Source of the DNA: Buxus sempervirens
Taxonomy: Eukaryota; Streptophyta; Magnoliopsida; Buxales; Buxaceae
DNA length: 64,000 nt
NCBI GenBank assembly: GCA_947561395.2
Contig: OX387184.1
Span: forward strand, 34,214,766-34,278,765
Direction: 5' to 3'
In this document: positions 1 through 10,450 of the stretch, in pieces
How the letters are laid out: the number at the start of each line of letters is the position of its first letter
Numbering within the stretch: the stretch's first letter is position 1
Made by a program: the position numbers and the translations under genes
Notes under the pieces: generated by a model
What the model saw: only the letters and a program-made list of their open reading frames with translations
Told to the model about the DNA's origin: nothing
The model's database searches: none

Positions 1-919
1 CTGTCTTTATATCGGAGATCGGTATTGCAAATGCATATCATGCTTGATCTCACTTATCTGTATGATGCTTTATTCGACGGATTACTTTTGGTTAATTTTA
101 AGCTAATTAGGGCTTAGCTCATTATGGATCCATAATTTAGCTAGTAAGTGAAGTCTGTCTAATTTGTTTGGCTAAAGTCTAGCTTCCTTCATGCGTTTCC
201 TTTATGTAGAGAGGCCTTCCATGAGGGAAGTGCTGCGAACTAAGAGGGATTTATTTTACGCGTTTCCTCTATATAAAGAGGCCTTCCATGAGGGATGTGC
301 TGCAGCAGCTTCGTTTCCACCCCATGAGGGGGTGAGGTCTATTATTGGCAGCAGTTACGATAGTGGTTCTCAGACTGGATTGATATCCGTTTCCACCCTT
401 GAGGAGGGTGAGGTCTTGTGATTTCCACCAAGAGACGATATATTGAAATCAGTTTACAGAGGTATCAGATTTGGCAGAGGTTCTCGGACTGGAACTGTTT
501 GGAGCTAGAACTTAACCTTACAAAGCGGTCAAATTTCACAAGTCCCATCTTATTATGTGATTTGATATTGTTTTGCCGGATTAGTCGGATTAATCGATTT
601 ATTTGTGGTTAGTCGTTGAGTATATTTTAATCGTGCATGTTTTAGAAGTTAAATTAAATATGTTTGAGCATGCATTGCTACTTGCTGAGATAGTCGTATC
701 TCATTCCTTTTGTTTTGTTTTGTTTTCAGATCGCAGAGAGGACGATACAGTCGGGTTTATGATTGGTTCAGGTGAGTTGGGGAAACTTTTAGTTGACTCT
801 GATTTTGTGATTGCCATTTCATGTTTTCCTTACTCTGATATAGCGATCTTGTGTATAAAAGTAACCCTTGGGGAACGAGTTACGGTTTTTACTACGTAAC
901 CCGGTTCCGGGGCGTTACA
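1..919 (+). mobile_element. 3' part of a TGTAA...TTACA type LTR, left end outside window
   Basis: The stretch ends in GGGGCGTTACA, the terminus shared by many LTRs in this window. Upstream are the same landmarks in the same order: a palindrome-like GAGATAGTCGTATCTC at 687-702, then 27 nt later a T-rich tract ending in CAG (729), then a short terminal segment with an ACGAGTTACGG box. No start is visible, so length and TSD cannot be tested; the next bases are CTAGT. It abuts an LTR in the opposite orientation and was probably inserted into it. Short open frames here are incidental. Confidence 0.75.
193..302 (+). repeat. Direct repeat of about 44 bp inside the LTR
   Basis: Two copies of a unit reading GCGTTTCC, then a TATA-like stretch, then GAGGCCTTCCATGAGGG and GTGCTGC begin near 193 and 261. 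They differ at a few positions. A related CCACCC...GAGG...GTGAGGTC pair follows at about 317-335 and 392-415. The tract is in the part of the LTR where related copies carry repeated hairpins, but I could not define stems with confidence. Confidence 0.6.
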
Positions 920-3552
920 CTAGTTAAACCAAAATTCAAACCACTCTAGAAAACATTTCACTTAATAGATACTCTAAAAGATTTTAAATAACCAAAATTC
1001 GGCTTTTAAACAGAGTTCTAGGTAGTTTAAACATCATGTTTGAATATTTTGAAAAGCATAAATTTAAAACTCCGTTAATTAATATATTTCTCCGGGAAAT
1101 CTCATTTTTCGATAAAATGCTCGTTTCTAGTCTTAAGTATTTCCTACAACACCCTTAAAACTAAACTTTTTTTTAAGAAAATCTATTATAATAGGCTTTC
1201 CTAAAATTCCACTATATTCTCATCAACAATTTGATCACTTTTCCTAAAATATAAAATCTAAATTTTCCTAAAATTAATAATTTAGACAGTCATCATAAAT
1301 TTCCTAGAGTTCACAATAATTCTTAAGCAAAATGATCATCCTCAAAACCTTGCCACTTCTCCCCGACATTAACTTAAATTCTGTAAGATGTAAATACGCT
1401 CAAATCTAGTTTCTTATTAATTTGATAATTTCTAGAATTCAAAACAAACCTAAATCCATCATAAAATATAGACTATTTAATTTCTATTGCATTTTAACCA
1501 TAACTATATCAATTCTGTATTTTCTGACCTAGTGGGATTCAAATCCCCATATCTCATTCATTTCTTAACCAAATAACATGAAATATGGTTTGTTAGGCTT
1601 CTAACTCAACGCACTAAAATAGCCTATAGCAGTTTTACAAAATTTCACCTGGTTAATTAATTATAAGTTTTCAAAATCTACTTTAATTCAAAATCCTGTA
1701 CAGACCAACAACAGTAACAATTAAGTTTAAAATTAGTAAACAGAGAAATATCACTTCTTTTATATTTTTAGGTTAATATAAACTCAAAAACAAACAACTT
1801 TCATGATATCATATTCTCTAAATATGCCATTTGGTATCTGTAAAAATTCCCTCTTATAGAAAAATTAGGTACAGTCCAATAAAACAGTAAAATACCCACT
1901 ATATAGTGCAACCACCAAGTACCCCTTTAAATTAGACTAATTCTGAAATTTTTTTTTAGCATAAATCACCCATGATATCTACCCATCTTATGTCCGAATA
2001 TAACGTATATACATATACTTCACATGCCAAAACAAAATCACTCCATCTAAATTTTTTTTTAACATAAAACATTAGTGCAGAAATTTGGGTGGCATTAAAT
2101 TTTTCAATACATCTGAAAAAATCATAACCACATAATATCATATCTCAATGTCCGATTTCTACCTTACAAATTCTGAAATTTTCTTTTGTAAACCAATATC
2201 AAAGTGCAACCAATAAACCGAAGAATAAAATTAAGTTTAAAACTACAGCAACACATGAAATTCATCGGTTCCATTTGAGTAACCCGAAATCCAAATTTTT
2301 ATGCAGATTTGAAGGGACTATTAACATGTTGATAGCAGGTCTAATCCACACCGAAAATCATACAAGAGACCCCTCTCGCAGTCCAACTAAAACTACACTT
2401 TACATACATAAAATAACCAAACTGAATTCAGTTCTTCCAGCAGCATAAACCTATCCAAATGAGGTTTTAAAACATGGGTTAAGGTCTGAATGTTCACCTT
2501 AGATCTAATCTAATGATCCCTCTCTCTTCTCTTCTCTTCAATCTGAGATAAACTTGCGCATAAAATATCACAATCAGAAAATTCTGATCACTATAGTTTA
2601 ATGTCAAGCCTAAAAAAAATGATTAGAAATTTTTTTTTGTCACATACCTGAACCCCACGTTTGGCCTTTACCCTCTTCTCAAATCAGATTGAGATCTCCC
2701 CACTCCTCTTATATTTAATCTAAGCAAAATACACAACACAAATGTTGAATCAGAATTTTTTTATCACATTCAAGTTAAAGCCAACCCAAAAAAAAAAAAA
2801 ATCTAAGAAATTTTTTTTTTTTTTGTTTACCTGATAGATCACACGACTAAGACTCTCCTCTCCCCAGGTTTGATCAGCTTCATCCAACAAAAGAAAATAA
2901 TATCTTGAAGGAAATCTAAATGGGAGAAGAATGGAATGTTTGGCCACCTATTTCTCTCTCTCTTTTTCTTTTTCTTTTTCTTTTTTCCTTCTTCTTCCTA
3001 CGACCAGCCCTCTCTCTTTTTAGGTCTGATCAGCAAATCCAAATAAGCAAAAAGGAGATCTTAAATTGAGAAATCTGGATGGGGAATAGAAAATCATGTG
3101 GCATGCCTCTCTCTTCTTCCCTTCTCTTTCTTGTTCCTTCTTCTTCTTCTTACTTGAACAACCACACACGCCCCCGTTCTTTTTGTGTTTTGTTTTTAGG
3201 TTTTTAGCAACTCAACATAACCCTAAAGAACCCTATAAGCCTCCCCTTAGACCTATGGTTCAACCCCAAAACTAAAACCTAACCAAACTCTAGCCGCTCA
3301 AGCCAAAGTTGGGTTTGGTTACCTAAACCTTTTATTTTTTTATTTTTTATTTAAAAATTTTGCACACCTTTTAAAATTAATTGAATCATTTAAATTAATG
3401 AGAAATAATTAATTAATTTCACTAACTTAGGTTTAAGTCTCCACTTGCATTAGGTCAACTGAAAAATCTCCGGGTTGGACCTGGTTCCTATTCTATGCAT
3501 AAATTAACAACACCTCAAATTATTTTATTTCCTAAAATTCTGAGGTTTTACA
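920..3552 (-). mobile_element. Partial reverse-oriented LTR, AT-rich
   Basis: Read on the minus strand the segment begins at 3552 with TGTAAAACCTCAGAATTTT, the usual start of this LTR group, and runs left to 920, where the forward LTR 1-919 interrupts it. Its 3' end would lie left of the window. Two donor-like boxes occur on the minus strand (CAGGTATGTGAC at about 2640-2650 and CAGGTAAAC at 2825-2833), each followed by poly-A/poly-T rich DNA. They lie within a degenerate tandem duplication of roughly 170 bp between about 2545 and 2880. No coding region is recognisable. Confidence 0.6.
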
Positions 3553-3609
3553 CTGTTATACACAGCAAACCTCAAAGTGGTAAACTAATATATAAAAAAT
3601 CTTAGGAGA
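3553..3609. other. Short unassigned stretch between two LTRs
   Basis: Between the reverse LTR ending at 3552 and the Ogre/Tat-like LTR starting at 3610. CTGTT (3553-3557) is the possible right TSD of the former and GGAGA (3605-3609) the possible left TSD of the latter. Neither partner is visible. Confidence 0.3.
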
Positions 3610-4016
3610 TGTAGACACCCCAAATTGCACTAAAAATGAGAAAATAATTGAAAATATTAATTGGGATTTAAAACAGGCCAAAAATGTATGAAAATGGATA
3701 ATTTGAGCCTGGACCGTATTGTATCTACGGGCTAAGCGCGCCCGAATTTTGAATACGGGCACGCAGCGCCCGTAATACATATACGGACATCGTGGGACCG
3801 TAAATCAGTTACGGGCATTCTAGACTCGTGCGAGTTTTATTCTTCTCTCGATTTCTGAGCCTTATCTTTAGTCCAATATCCCTTTAAATGAGCGAATTAT
3901 ATATTTTATTCGTGCGAAATATCTTTGTGGATAAAGGATTGGCATGATCTTGTGTTTAACTCAAACTGAAACTCTATCTTGCCAAACCTTGGACCAATCA
4001 TACCCCTGTGTTTGCC

Positions 4017-4024
4017 TATAAATA
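4017..4024 (+). promoter_or_regulatory. TATA box of the Ogre/Tat-like LTR
   Basis: TATAAATA is followed by purine-rich leader sequence and, about 100 nt later, by a donor-like CAGGTAAGT. This is the expected layout for an LTR promoter with transcription starting just downstream. It is inferred from position and motif only. Confidence 0.55.
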
Positions 4025-4224
4025 GAGGGCCTTTTCTCAAGCAAAAGGCCACGAAAATTTGAAGTCCAAGAAGCTCCAAGAGAAGAAGAGGAATCCCTGC
4101 TGCTCTGCTTGCTCAATCCAGGTAAGTCCCTTTTCCCTTTTATTTTCTGTCTTCAATTCTAGAAGTAATAGGATCATCTCTATTGCTGTAGAATAAGGCC
4201 ATCTTTTGTATCTAGTATTCCTAA

Positions 4225-4486
4225 ACTTGTCTCTAAGTACCTCAAGAGTCTCTTTAGCCGTAAAACGTGAAGAGAGAGCTAGGGGAAAAGAAAACAGGTG
4301 GATCCCTAGAATAGAACCCCATATCTGTTTTTCTCCTTTTTTTTCTAGAATAAAGCCTGTGATTGTGTTTGTATACCCAAACCTATCTCCAAGTACCTCA
4401 AGAGTCTCTCTAGCCGTAAAACGTGAAGAGAGAGCTAAGGGAAAAGAGAACAGGTGGATCCGTAGGGTAGACCCCCATGTGCTCAA
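4225..4486 (+). repeat. Tandem duplication, 156-bp period
   Basis: Two copies, each with AAGTACCTCAAGAGTCTC and GCCGTAAAACGTGAAGAGAG followed by an ACAGGTGGATCC box, begin near 4235 and 4391. They sit just downstream of the LTR's donor-like site. The copies differ at scattered positions, so the duplication is not recent. Overlapping open frames on both strands are a by-product of the duplication. Confidence 0.8.
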
Positions 4487-4744
4487 ATCTGTGAGATGTG
4501 ACTGCTTTGAATATCCTGGTCATGTTTTAATGCTTTTTATGATATATCTGAATGAATAACATGAATCCATGATGTTTATAGCATGAGATCCCCACTTTTT
4601 TATAAAATTTGAATTTTCCACATATTTGCACCTACAGCACTGTTTTCGTGATTTTTGTGGTTTTAGGCTAAGATCCTGGATTTATCATGATCAATATGGT
4701 AGATCTGAATCCAGAAGCCTGAAAATAAATTCTAGGGTTTCATG

Positions 4745-7529
4745 TGTAGAACCCCAGTTTTGTGTAGAAAAAAAAATATAATAAATAATAAAATAATAAA
4801 ATGAAATAATAATAATAGAATAAAAATAAACAAATGATAACAGTAGATAAAATAAAAGTATATGCACATATGGATGTATGTACAGGTTAAATCAACTTTA
4901 TTATTGCTAGAAATTTGTGGTCATTAGGGTTAAAGAAAATGAGGTGGAAATATTTATACGTAGGTCATATTCGGATCGGAAATAAATAAAAAATGGGTCA
5001 ATGGTTAAAATCCGGGAAAACCCTACACTAAGGAGGGGTAGAAAGGGGATTCCCAGGGTAAATGGTGAATTAGGTTAAACCCTCGCGGTGTATAAATAGG
5101 TAACTGATATAAATTTTCGGGGTTTTGGGGGAATGTTGTTGCTCTGAAATTAGGGCGGCTACTGTGGCGATTAGGGTTTCGCTGGGAAGAGATGAGAACC
5201 GCAAGAGTTGCTAGGAGTTTATTAGAGTCGGATTTCTGCGGGTTATCTCTCTCGCGAGCAGAGGAATTGTTCGGCTACCATTTCAACTTCGCGCGCACCC
5301 GGAAATCGCGATCGGCCGAATGGGGAAGAAGCTGTTTTTCTGGGATTAAGCGCATACGGTGAGTAGCACTGATTTACAACTGGGATTTGTGTTTTCTGTT
5401 TCTCTCGAGATTATTCTGATGCATGATTTATATATCACTGATAGTATGAGTTTTTCTGGTTTTCTGGTTTTCGGGAAATGACATGAACAGAGTCTCCGGA
5501 CTGAATTTTATCTTTAAGAATAAAAGTGTTTAGATTAAATCCAAATATGGTTGGGAAGTCTTCTGGGAGTATTAGGAGTGTACTGGAGTAGTTACAGACC
5601 TTCACAAACCGGCCAGTCATGTAGATCTCAAAATAACAGAGAAATGAAAACCACAGGGGGTATCCGCTCACCTCGCGCTCACCGGCGTTCACCTCGGAGG
5701 TAAGCGCCCCGTTAATAATGACCTACCGCCGATCCCGCGCCCACCTCGCGCTCATCTCGCGCGAAGTAGAAAACGAGGCGCCCATCTCGCGCGAATCTCG
5801 CGCCCACCTCACGCCCATCTCGCGCTCACCTAGCGTCGGGTGAGCGGCAGGTCGATTTTGCCCTTTTTCTTCACCGCCGACCGGCGCTCACCTCGCGCCC
5901 ACCTCAATAGGTGAGCGGCAGACCTATTTTGCTTCCCGAAATGGAATTTCTGATTTGACCAAGAGTATTTGCACTTCTTAGGGGTTAAACCACTTCACTA
6001 TTCACTTGGTTAGGAACCTGGGAAACCATTTTGCCTATGAAATTAATAGAGGAAAAATTTGTGAACCTCTTAAGAGTTTTTAAGTTGGGTTTAGGTTACT
6101 TATGAGTATTGTGCCGGACACCAAACTAGTAAGAGTTATCAGTTACTTTTCCTTGTTCTATACACTGTTTTGATTGAAAAGTTCTTGTATTTCTAGTTTC
6201 ACTTGTTGGAAACTTTATACGTATTGAAATGTTTTCTTTGGTATGAATGGATTGAGTTTTACTTTCATATGACTTGTGTTACGGAAATGAGAAATTACTG
6301 AATGTACTTGAGGTACTGCTTGGTCCAGAGGGACGGGTGATGAATTGTGATGAGAAATTACATGATGTGGAATGAATGGTTTTGTTTTGATATTGAAATC
6401 GAGATTATACGATGTTTACTGTTTTGGTCTAGCTTGTCCTGGATCCAGAGTCTAAGCTTAGTAATGTGATGTTATTGTTGGTTGTTGAAATTGCATGGCC
6501 TTGTGTGTTGCCACGACCGGTGTAGAGCAGCCAGAAACCCTGAGTAGGCCTGGTTGTCAATGCAGAAACCCGGGGAGTAGGCCTGCATTGGATGACGAAA
6601 CCCTGAGTAGGCCGTCATTTCAGAGTATCCGAAACCCTGAGTAGGCCGGAACTGTGTACATGGAGGTGTGGAGTGTCTACTTGGCATGTTTAATTTATCA
6701 ACTAAACGATAGTCATGACATTGACCAATGTTGGTATTTGATTTTGTTTGACGTGATATGTTTTATTCGCTGGTTGTTGGTATTTATGGTTCATGGAATA
6801 TTGTTTACCGATTATTGGGTATTGTTCTTCCCGCCGGTGTAGAGCAGCCAGAAACCCTAAGTAGGCCTGGTTGTCAATGCAGAAACCCAGGGAGTAGGCC
6901 TGCATTGGATGACGTAGTCATTTCAATATCAGAAACCCTGAGTAGGCCGGATATACATTTGGAGGCGTGGGCATGGTTATGAGAAGACTTTGTGTTATAT
7001 GACATTGGTGTATCTGGAATTACATCTTGAGATACGAAATTATGGTTATTCGCTATGTTGTTGTTAGTTAATCTTTATTTTATCGCATTCTTCGGGATTG
7101 GAAACAGATTGTTATTGTTTGACTTACCTGATGGTTTTCCCGCACTGATATGAATTGGATTATTGAAGTTTATTCGGCTTATTCGGAATATGCGTATTAT
7201 CGTCATTGTACATGGTTATAATCGTGGCATGTTTTAGAACTGAAATAAATGTATTTGTGCATGCATGTGCTGCTCACTGGGATATTCGTATCTCATTCCG
7301 TATTGTTTTGTTTTGTTTTCAGCTGCTCCTGGAGAGGACGATACTTGCGGGTAGTTACTTGGTCATGTGAGTTTTATTTTAGTTTGGGGAATATTTTAGC
7401 GCACTCTGTTATATAGTTATTGTTGTATTCATGTTTTTCCTTCACTCTGATATTGCGATCCCGTGTTTTATAATAACCTCTGGAGACGAGTTACGGGTTT
7501 TTCATGTGACTCGGATCCGGGGCGTTACA
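4745..7529 (+). mobile_element. Solo LTR (2785 bp) with TCATG target-site duplication
   Basis: It begins TGTAGAACCCC and ends GGGGCGTTACA. TCATG occurs immediately before (4740-4744) and after (7530-7534), so the ends are exact. In order it contains: an AAT-rich tract; TATAAATA at 5091-5098; a donor-like GGTGAGTAGCACTG at 5358-5371; a GC-rich tract of CTCGCGC/GTGAGCGGC microrepeats at about 5660-5925; two hairpin runs at 6527-6650 and 6844-6954; GGGATATTCGTATCTC at 7279-7294; and a T-rich CAG ending at 7322. It has no coding capacity. It closely resembles the LTRs of the element at 13334-21642, here in the opposite orientation. Confidence 0.93.
6527..6954 (+). other. Two runs of abutting hairpins with a conserved 17-nt loop
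   Basis: The loop GAAACCCTGAGTAGGCC recurs. Each copy is closed by a different stem and successive hairpins touch. Run 1: GCAGCCA/TGGTTGT (6527-6557), CAATGCA/TGCATTG (6558-6590), GATGAC/GTCATT (6591-6619), and a weak TCC/GGA (6628-6650). Run 2 repeats the first two at 6844-6907. The third stem has only GTA as loop (6908-6922), and the last is ATATC/GATAT (6926-6954). Wobble pairs fit the LTR sense strand. Related runs lie at 15730-15850, 16484-16600, 16790-16915, 19503-19610, 19806-19928, 23783-23904 and 57539-57629. Confidence 0.75.
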
Positions 7530-8109
7530 TCATGATATGGTTTTTAAATCGTTTTTCACTTTTGAGAGAAGACCCTACGGTCTAAATTCTCCCATTTTGG
7601 TGTTTTTCATCAATGTGGGTATTTTTGGATTTTATTTTCAGATTTAATGTGAAATTTGGGCTTTATCTATGTCCTGGACTATTCAAGTTCAATTTTGAAA
7701 TATTTTATAAAAATCATATTTTTCTAGATTTCTAGAATTTGACTTGAAGCCAGATTTTTGGATTTTTCACTTTAAATTGATTTTATCTCAATTTTATTTT
7801 GATCATGAAACCCTAGGAATGGTATGATCATATTTAAAAGTTCTGGATCAATCAGACTATTCGTATGAAAAAACCATAAAATTTTGTCTTTTTTATGATT
7901 TTTCATAATTTTTATAGCAAGCTTTTTCTTTTATTTTTAACATGAACAATACCTGGCAACCACCTTATGTGGATGAATAGGGGTGCCTAACACCTTCCCC
8001 TGTTCATAACCTAATCCCCTTACCCATCTCTGGTTATTTTTTTTAGATTGTTATTTTTACCCTAAATTTGCCTTTTTGTGCTTATTTAATATTTTGGTGT
8101 CCATTCACA

Positions 8110-8263
8110 CCTAAATTGAATGGTGGCGACTCTTTGTTCTATTTAATCCCGTGTGATGATTGAGGAAGTCAAAGGGATTTGATATTTTTTCCCATGTCTC
8201 ACAGGAGAAAAGTAAGATTGTCTAAAAACCTCAAGGGGATAAACTATAATTATCCCTAAAAAA
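8110..8263 (+). mobile_element. Primer binding site and start of Ogre/Tat-like internal region
   Basis: TGGTGGCGACTC (8121-8132) directly follows the LTR and matches the primer-binding region I know from Ogre/Tat elements. About 130 bp of leader follows before a Helitron-like terminus interrupts it. No gag or pol sequence is present. Confidence 0.6.
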
Positions 8264-10450
8264 TCTATACTACTATTAAAAGCACGAACTAGCTTAAGTG
8301 TTTTCAATTTTCACATACCTAAAATATCCTTCTTTGTAGTCTTTAATTATACATATTTATCTATTTAAAAACCTTAAGTAAAAATATTAAAGTTAATTAG
8401 TTACATATTCTCAATACGTATCTACTAAAGAATCTTAATAAAAAAAATATAAAAGTAAATTATGAATAGTTACATATATAATTTTTATTGTGTATTAACT
8501 AAGTAATTAACGTGCTGAGCATTAGAACTATAGATAATTCAATAAAATAATTAAATTAATTAAAGGAAAATTTAGATGTGAATTATTTTTATTTGATATT
8601 TATCAAGTTTAATACTAACAATTTTGGTTGTGTAAATCATGAAGTTATCGAACTAGAAATAAATTTATCTACTTAAAATTTACCCGATTATCCATTAAAT
8701 ACAATATTTATTAAACTCGTTAAATAATAATTATTTGATGAAAACAAATTAATTACCGTTTTCTTTATCACTAATAATTTTAAATGAGTAATTGTATTTG
8801 AATAATTTTACTATAAGGTGAGTGTGATAATAATTATTTTATGAGTAATCAATAAGGCTACATTCTTTATCACATAATTATTCAGATTATTCTACCAAAT
8901 TATCACATAGTGGATATTACCTATATGTATTCTATAACACAATTAATATTTATCTTTATCTGATCACAAAATTTAGTTTTTATAATTTATCTAGCTAAAG
9001 AATTTAAAGAGTTCTTGAACGATGAAAAGAGTTCTTTTATAATACTTATCTAGCTAAAAAAGAATTTTAATATTAGAACTAAAATCCTATTTATTCAAAC
9101 AATGGTACAATTCGATCAATATTAAAAGAATTTTAATATTAGAACTAAAATCCTATTTATTCCAATGGTACAAGTCGATCAGTATAAATAAATAAATATA
9201 AAAAAAGATAAGGACTAATAAACTTAGTCAATTAACTATATGTTGAAAATATAAAAATATATTAAAAAGACATTGACTAAAAAAATTAATTCAATTAGTT
9301 ATAAGAGGAAATTTGAGAAATTTTCTTATGTTGAATAAAATATTTATATATACCATGAGATATTTATTAATATTAACATGTCAAGATAAAAAAAAGTGAT
9401 AAATGGGAAGTATTTAGACTATTAATTAATGATGTAGGATGATCATGTTTATTTTATTCTTGTCTTATATTTTTACTAATAGTAATAATAATTTATTGCC
9501 CCTTTTTTAGAAATCTATTTTCATCAAAAAATCCTAAAGAGAAAAAAAATTAACACTTTTTGTATCTATTCATAATACCCATGATTAAAGAAATTTTTTT
9601 ATCCTTCTTAAATCCCACTTATTTAAATAAATCTTACTATAATCATCCCTAGTCCTTATCTAAGAAAAGGAAAAAGAGAGACCTACTATAATTTTAAATC
9701 TTATCTAACTAATAAGGGACATTAATTAATAATGTAGGAGGATTTTTTTTATTTTCTTCTTAATCGTAAATTATCTTATTATTAATAACTATTTGTTACT
9801 GTTTTTATAAATCTATCCAATTTATATTTCACAATATTTTTATTTAAAATCTTTATCCATTTTAGAGTCCCATATGATTGGAGCAACTCTTGAAGAAAAA
9901 GGGAATTCATTAGCTTTTTGGAATTCTGCCTAACTTTATATTATTTTTGTTAAACAATTTTATCCTTTTTAGAATGAAATGAAAGAAAAAAGTAATAGGT
10001 ATTATTTGTTCTTATTTTATATTTTTTCTATTCATAATAATAGTTTATTGTACATGCAATCTAATTTTTATCTTATTTTATTTTATTTCACTATAAAAAT
10101 CTTGTATATTTTATTTTCTAATTAACACATTATGGATCAAATTAAAAATTGAATTATAATATTATTAAAATTCCTTATCGGTGAGATTAGATTAAAAAAA
10201 AACACACAAAATGTTCTTTTATATTTAAATTCTCAAGAAAATAGAAAAAATAATGTTTTTTAATTTTTACAAATAGTTTTCTTGAACCCCTCAGTTCCCC
10301 TTGGACCTAAAATATGAACTACTATTTCCAACATTTTTAATTTTTGTTGTTGTCTGTTGAGTTTGTTGCTTTCAATTATCCCATTTTTTTTAATCCTTGT
10401 CCCTATATGATGCAATAGGATACACTTTACACATTTGTGATTTAGAGAGC
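8264..10450 (+). mobile_element. Helitron-like element, 5' end recognisable, 3' end not found
   Basis: TCTATACTACTATTAAAAGC at 8264, preceded by A, matches the 5' terminus of plant non-autonomous Helitrons, which start with TC at an A/T insertion point. The following 2.2 kb is strongly AT-rich with no open frame of note and no Rep/helicase domain. I could not identify the expected GC hairpin plus CTRR 3' terminus. The right boundary given is simply where the next LTR begins; the element may end earlier or continue past 12810. Confidence 0.5.
9058..9186 (+). repeat. Tandem duplication of about 62 bp
   Basis: Two adjacent copies contain GAATTTTAATATTAGAAC, TAAAATCCTATTTATTC and CAATGGTACAA-TCGATCA. 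They differ by a 3-bp indel and a few substitutions. The duplication lies in the AT-rich Helitron-like stretch. Confidence 0.75.

Larger units (their letters stand above)
3610..8109 (+). mobile_element. Ogre/Tat-like (Ty3-gypsy) LTR, interrupted
   Basis: The start TGTAGACACCCC and the end GGTGTCCATTCACA form imperfect inverted termini. Ten bases beyond the end lies TGGTGGCGACTC, the primer-binding region I associate with Ogre/Tat elements. The LTR has a TATA box at 4017-4024, a donor-like CAGGTAAGT at 4120-4127 and the GGGGTGCCTAACACCTTCCCC-type tail near 7970. A solo LTR (4745-7529) splits it, leaving about 1.7 kb of its own sequence. GC-rich hairpin-forming DNA such as GCCCG (3740-3744) with CGGGC (3756-3760) lies upstream of the TATA box. 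The second LTR and coding domains are not in the window. Confidence 0.75.

Noticed and set aside
6526-6960. Telomere-like repeats (AAACCCT words)
   Set aside because: The word is part of a longer GAAACCCTGAGTAGGCC loop with variable flanks and is not a tandem TTTAGGG array.
8264-10450. Autonomous Helitron
   Set aside because: No Rep/helicase coding sequence and no convincing 3' hairpin plus CTRR end. Only the 5' terminus is supported.
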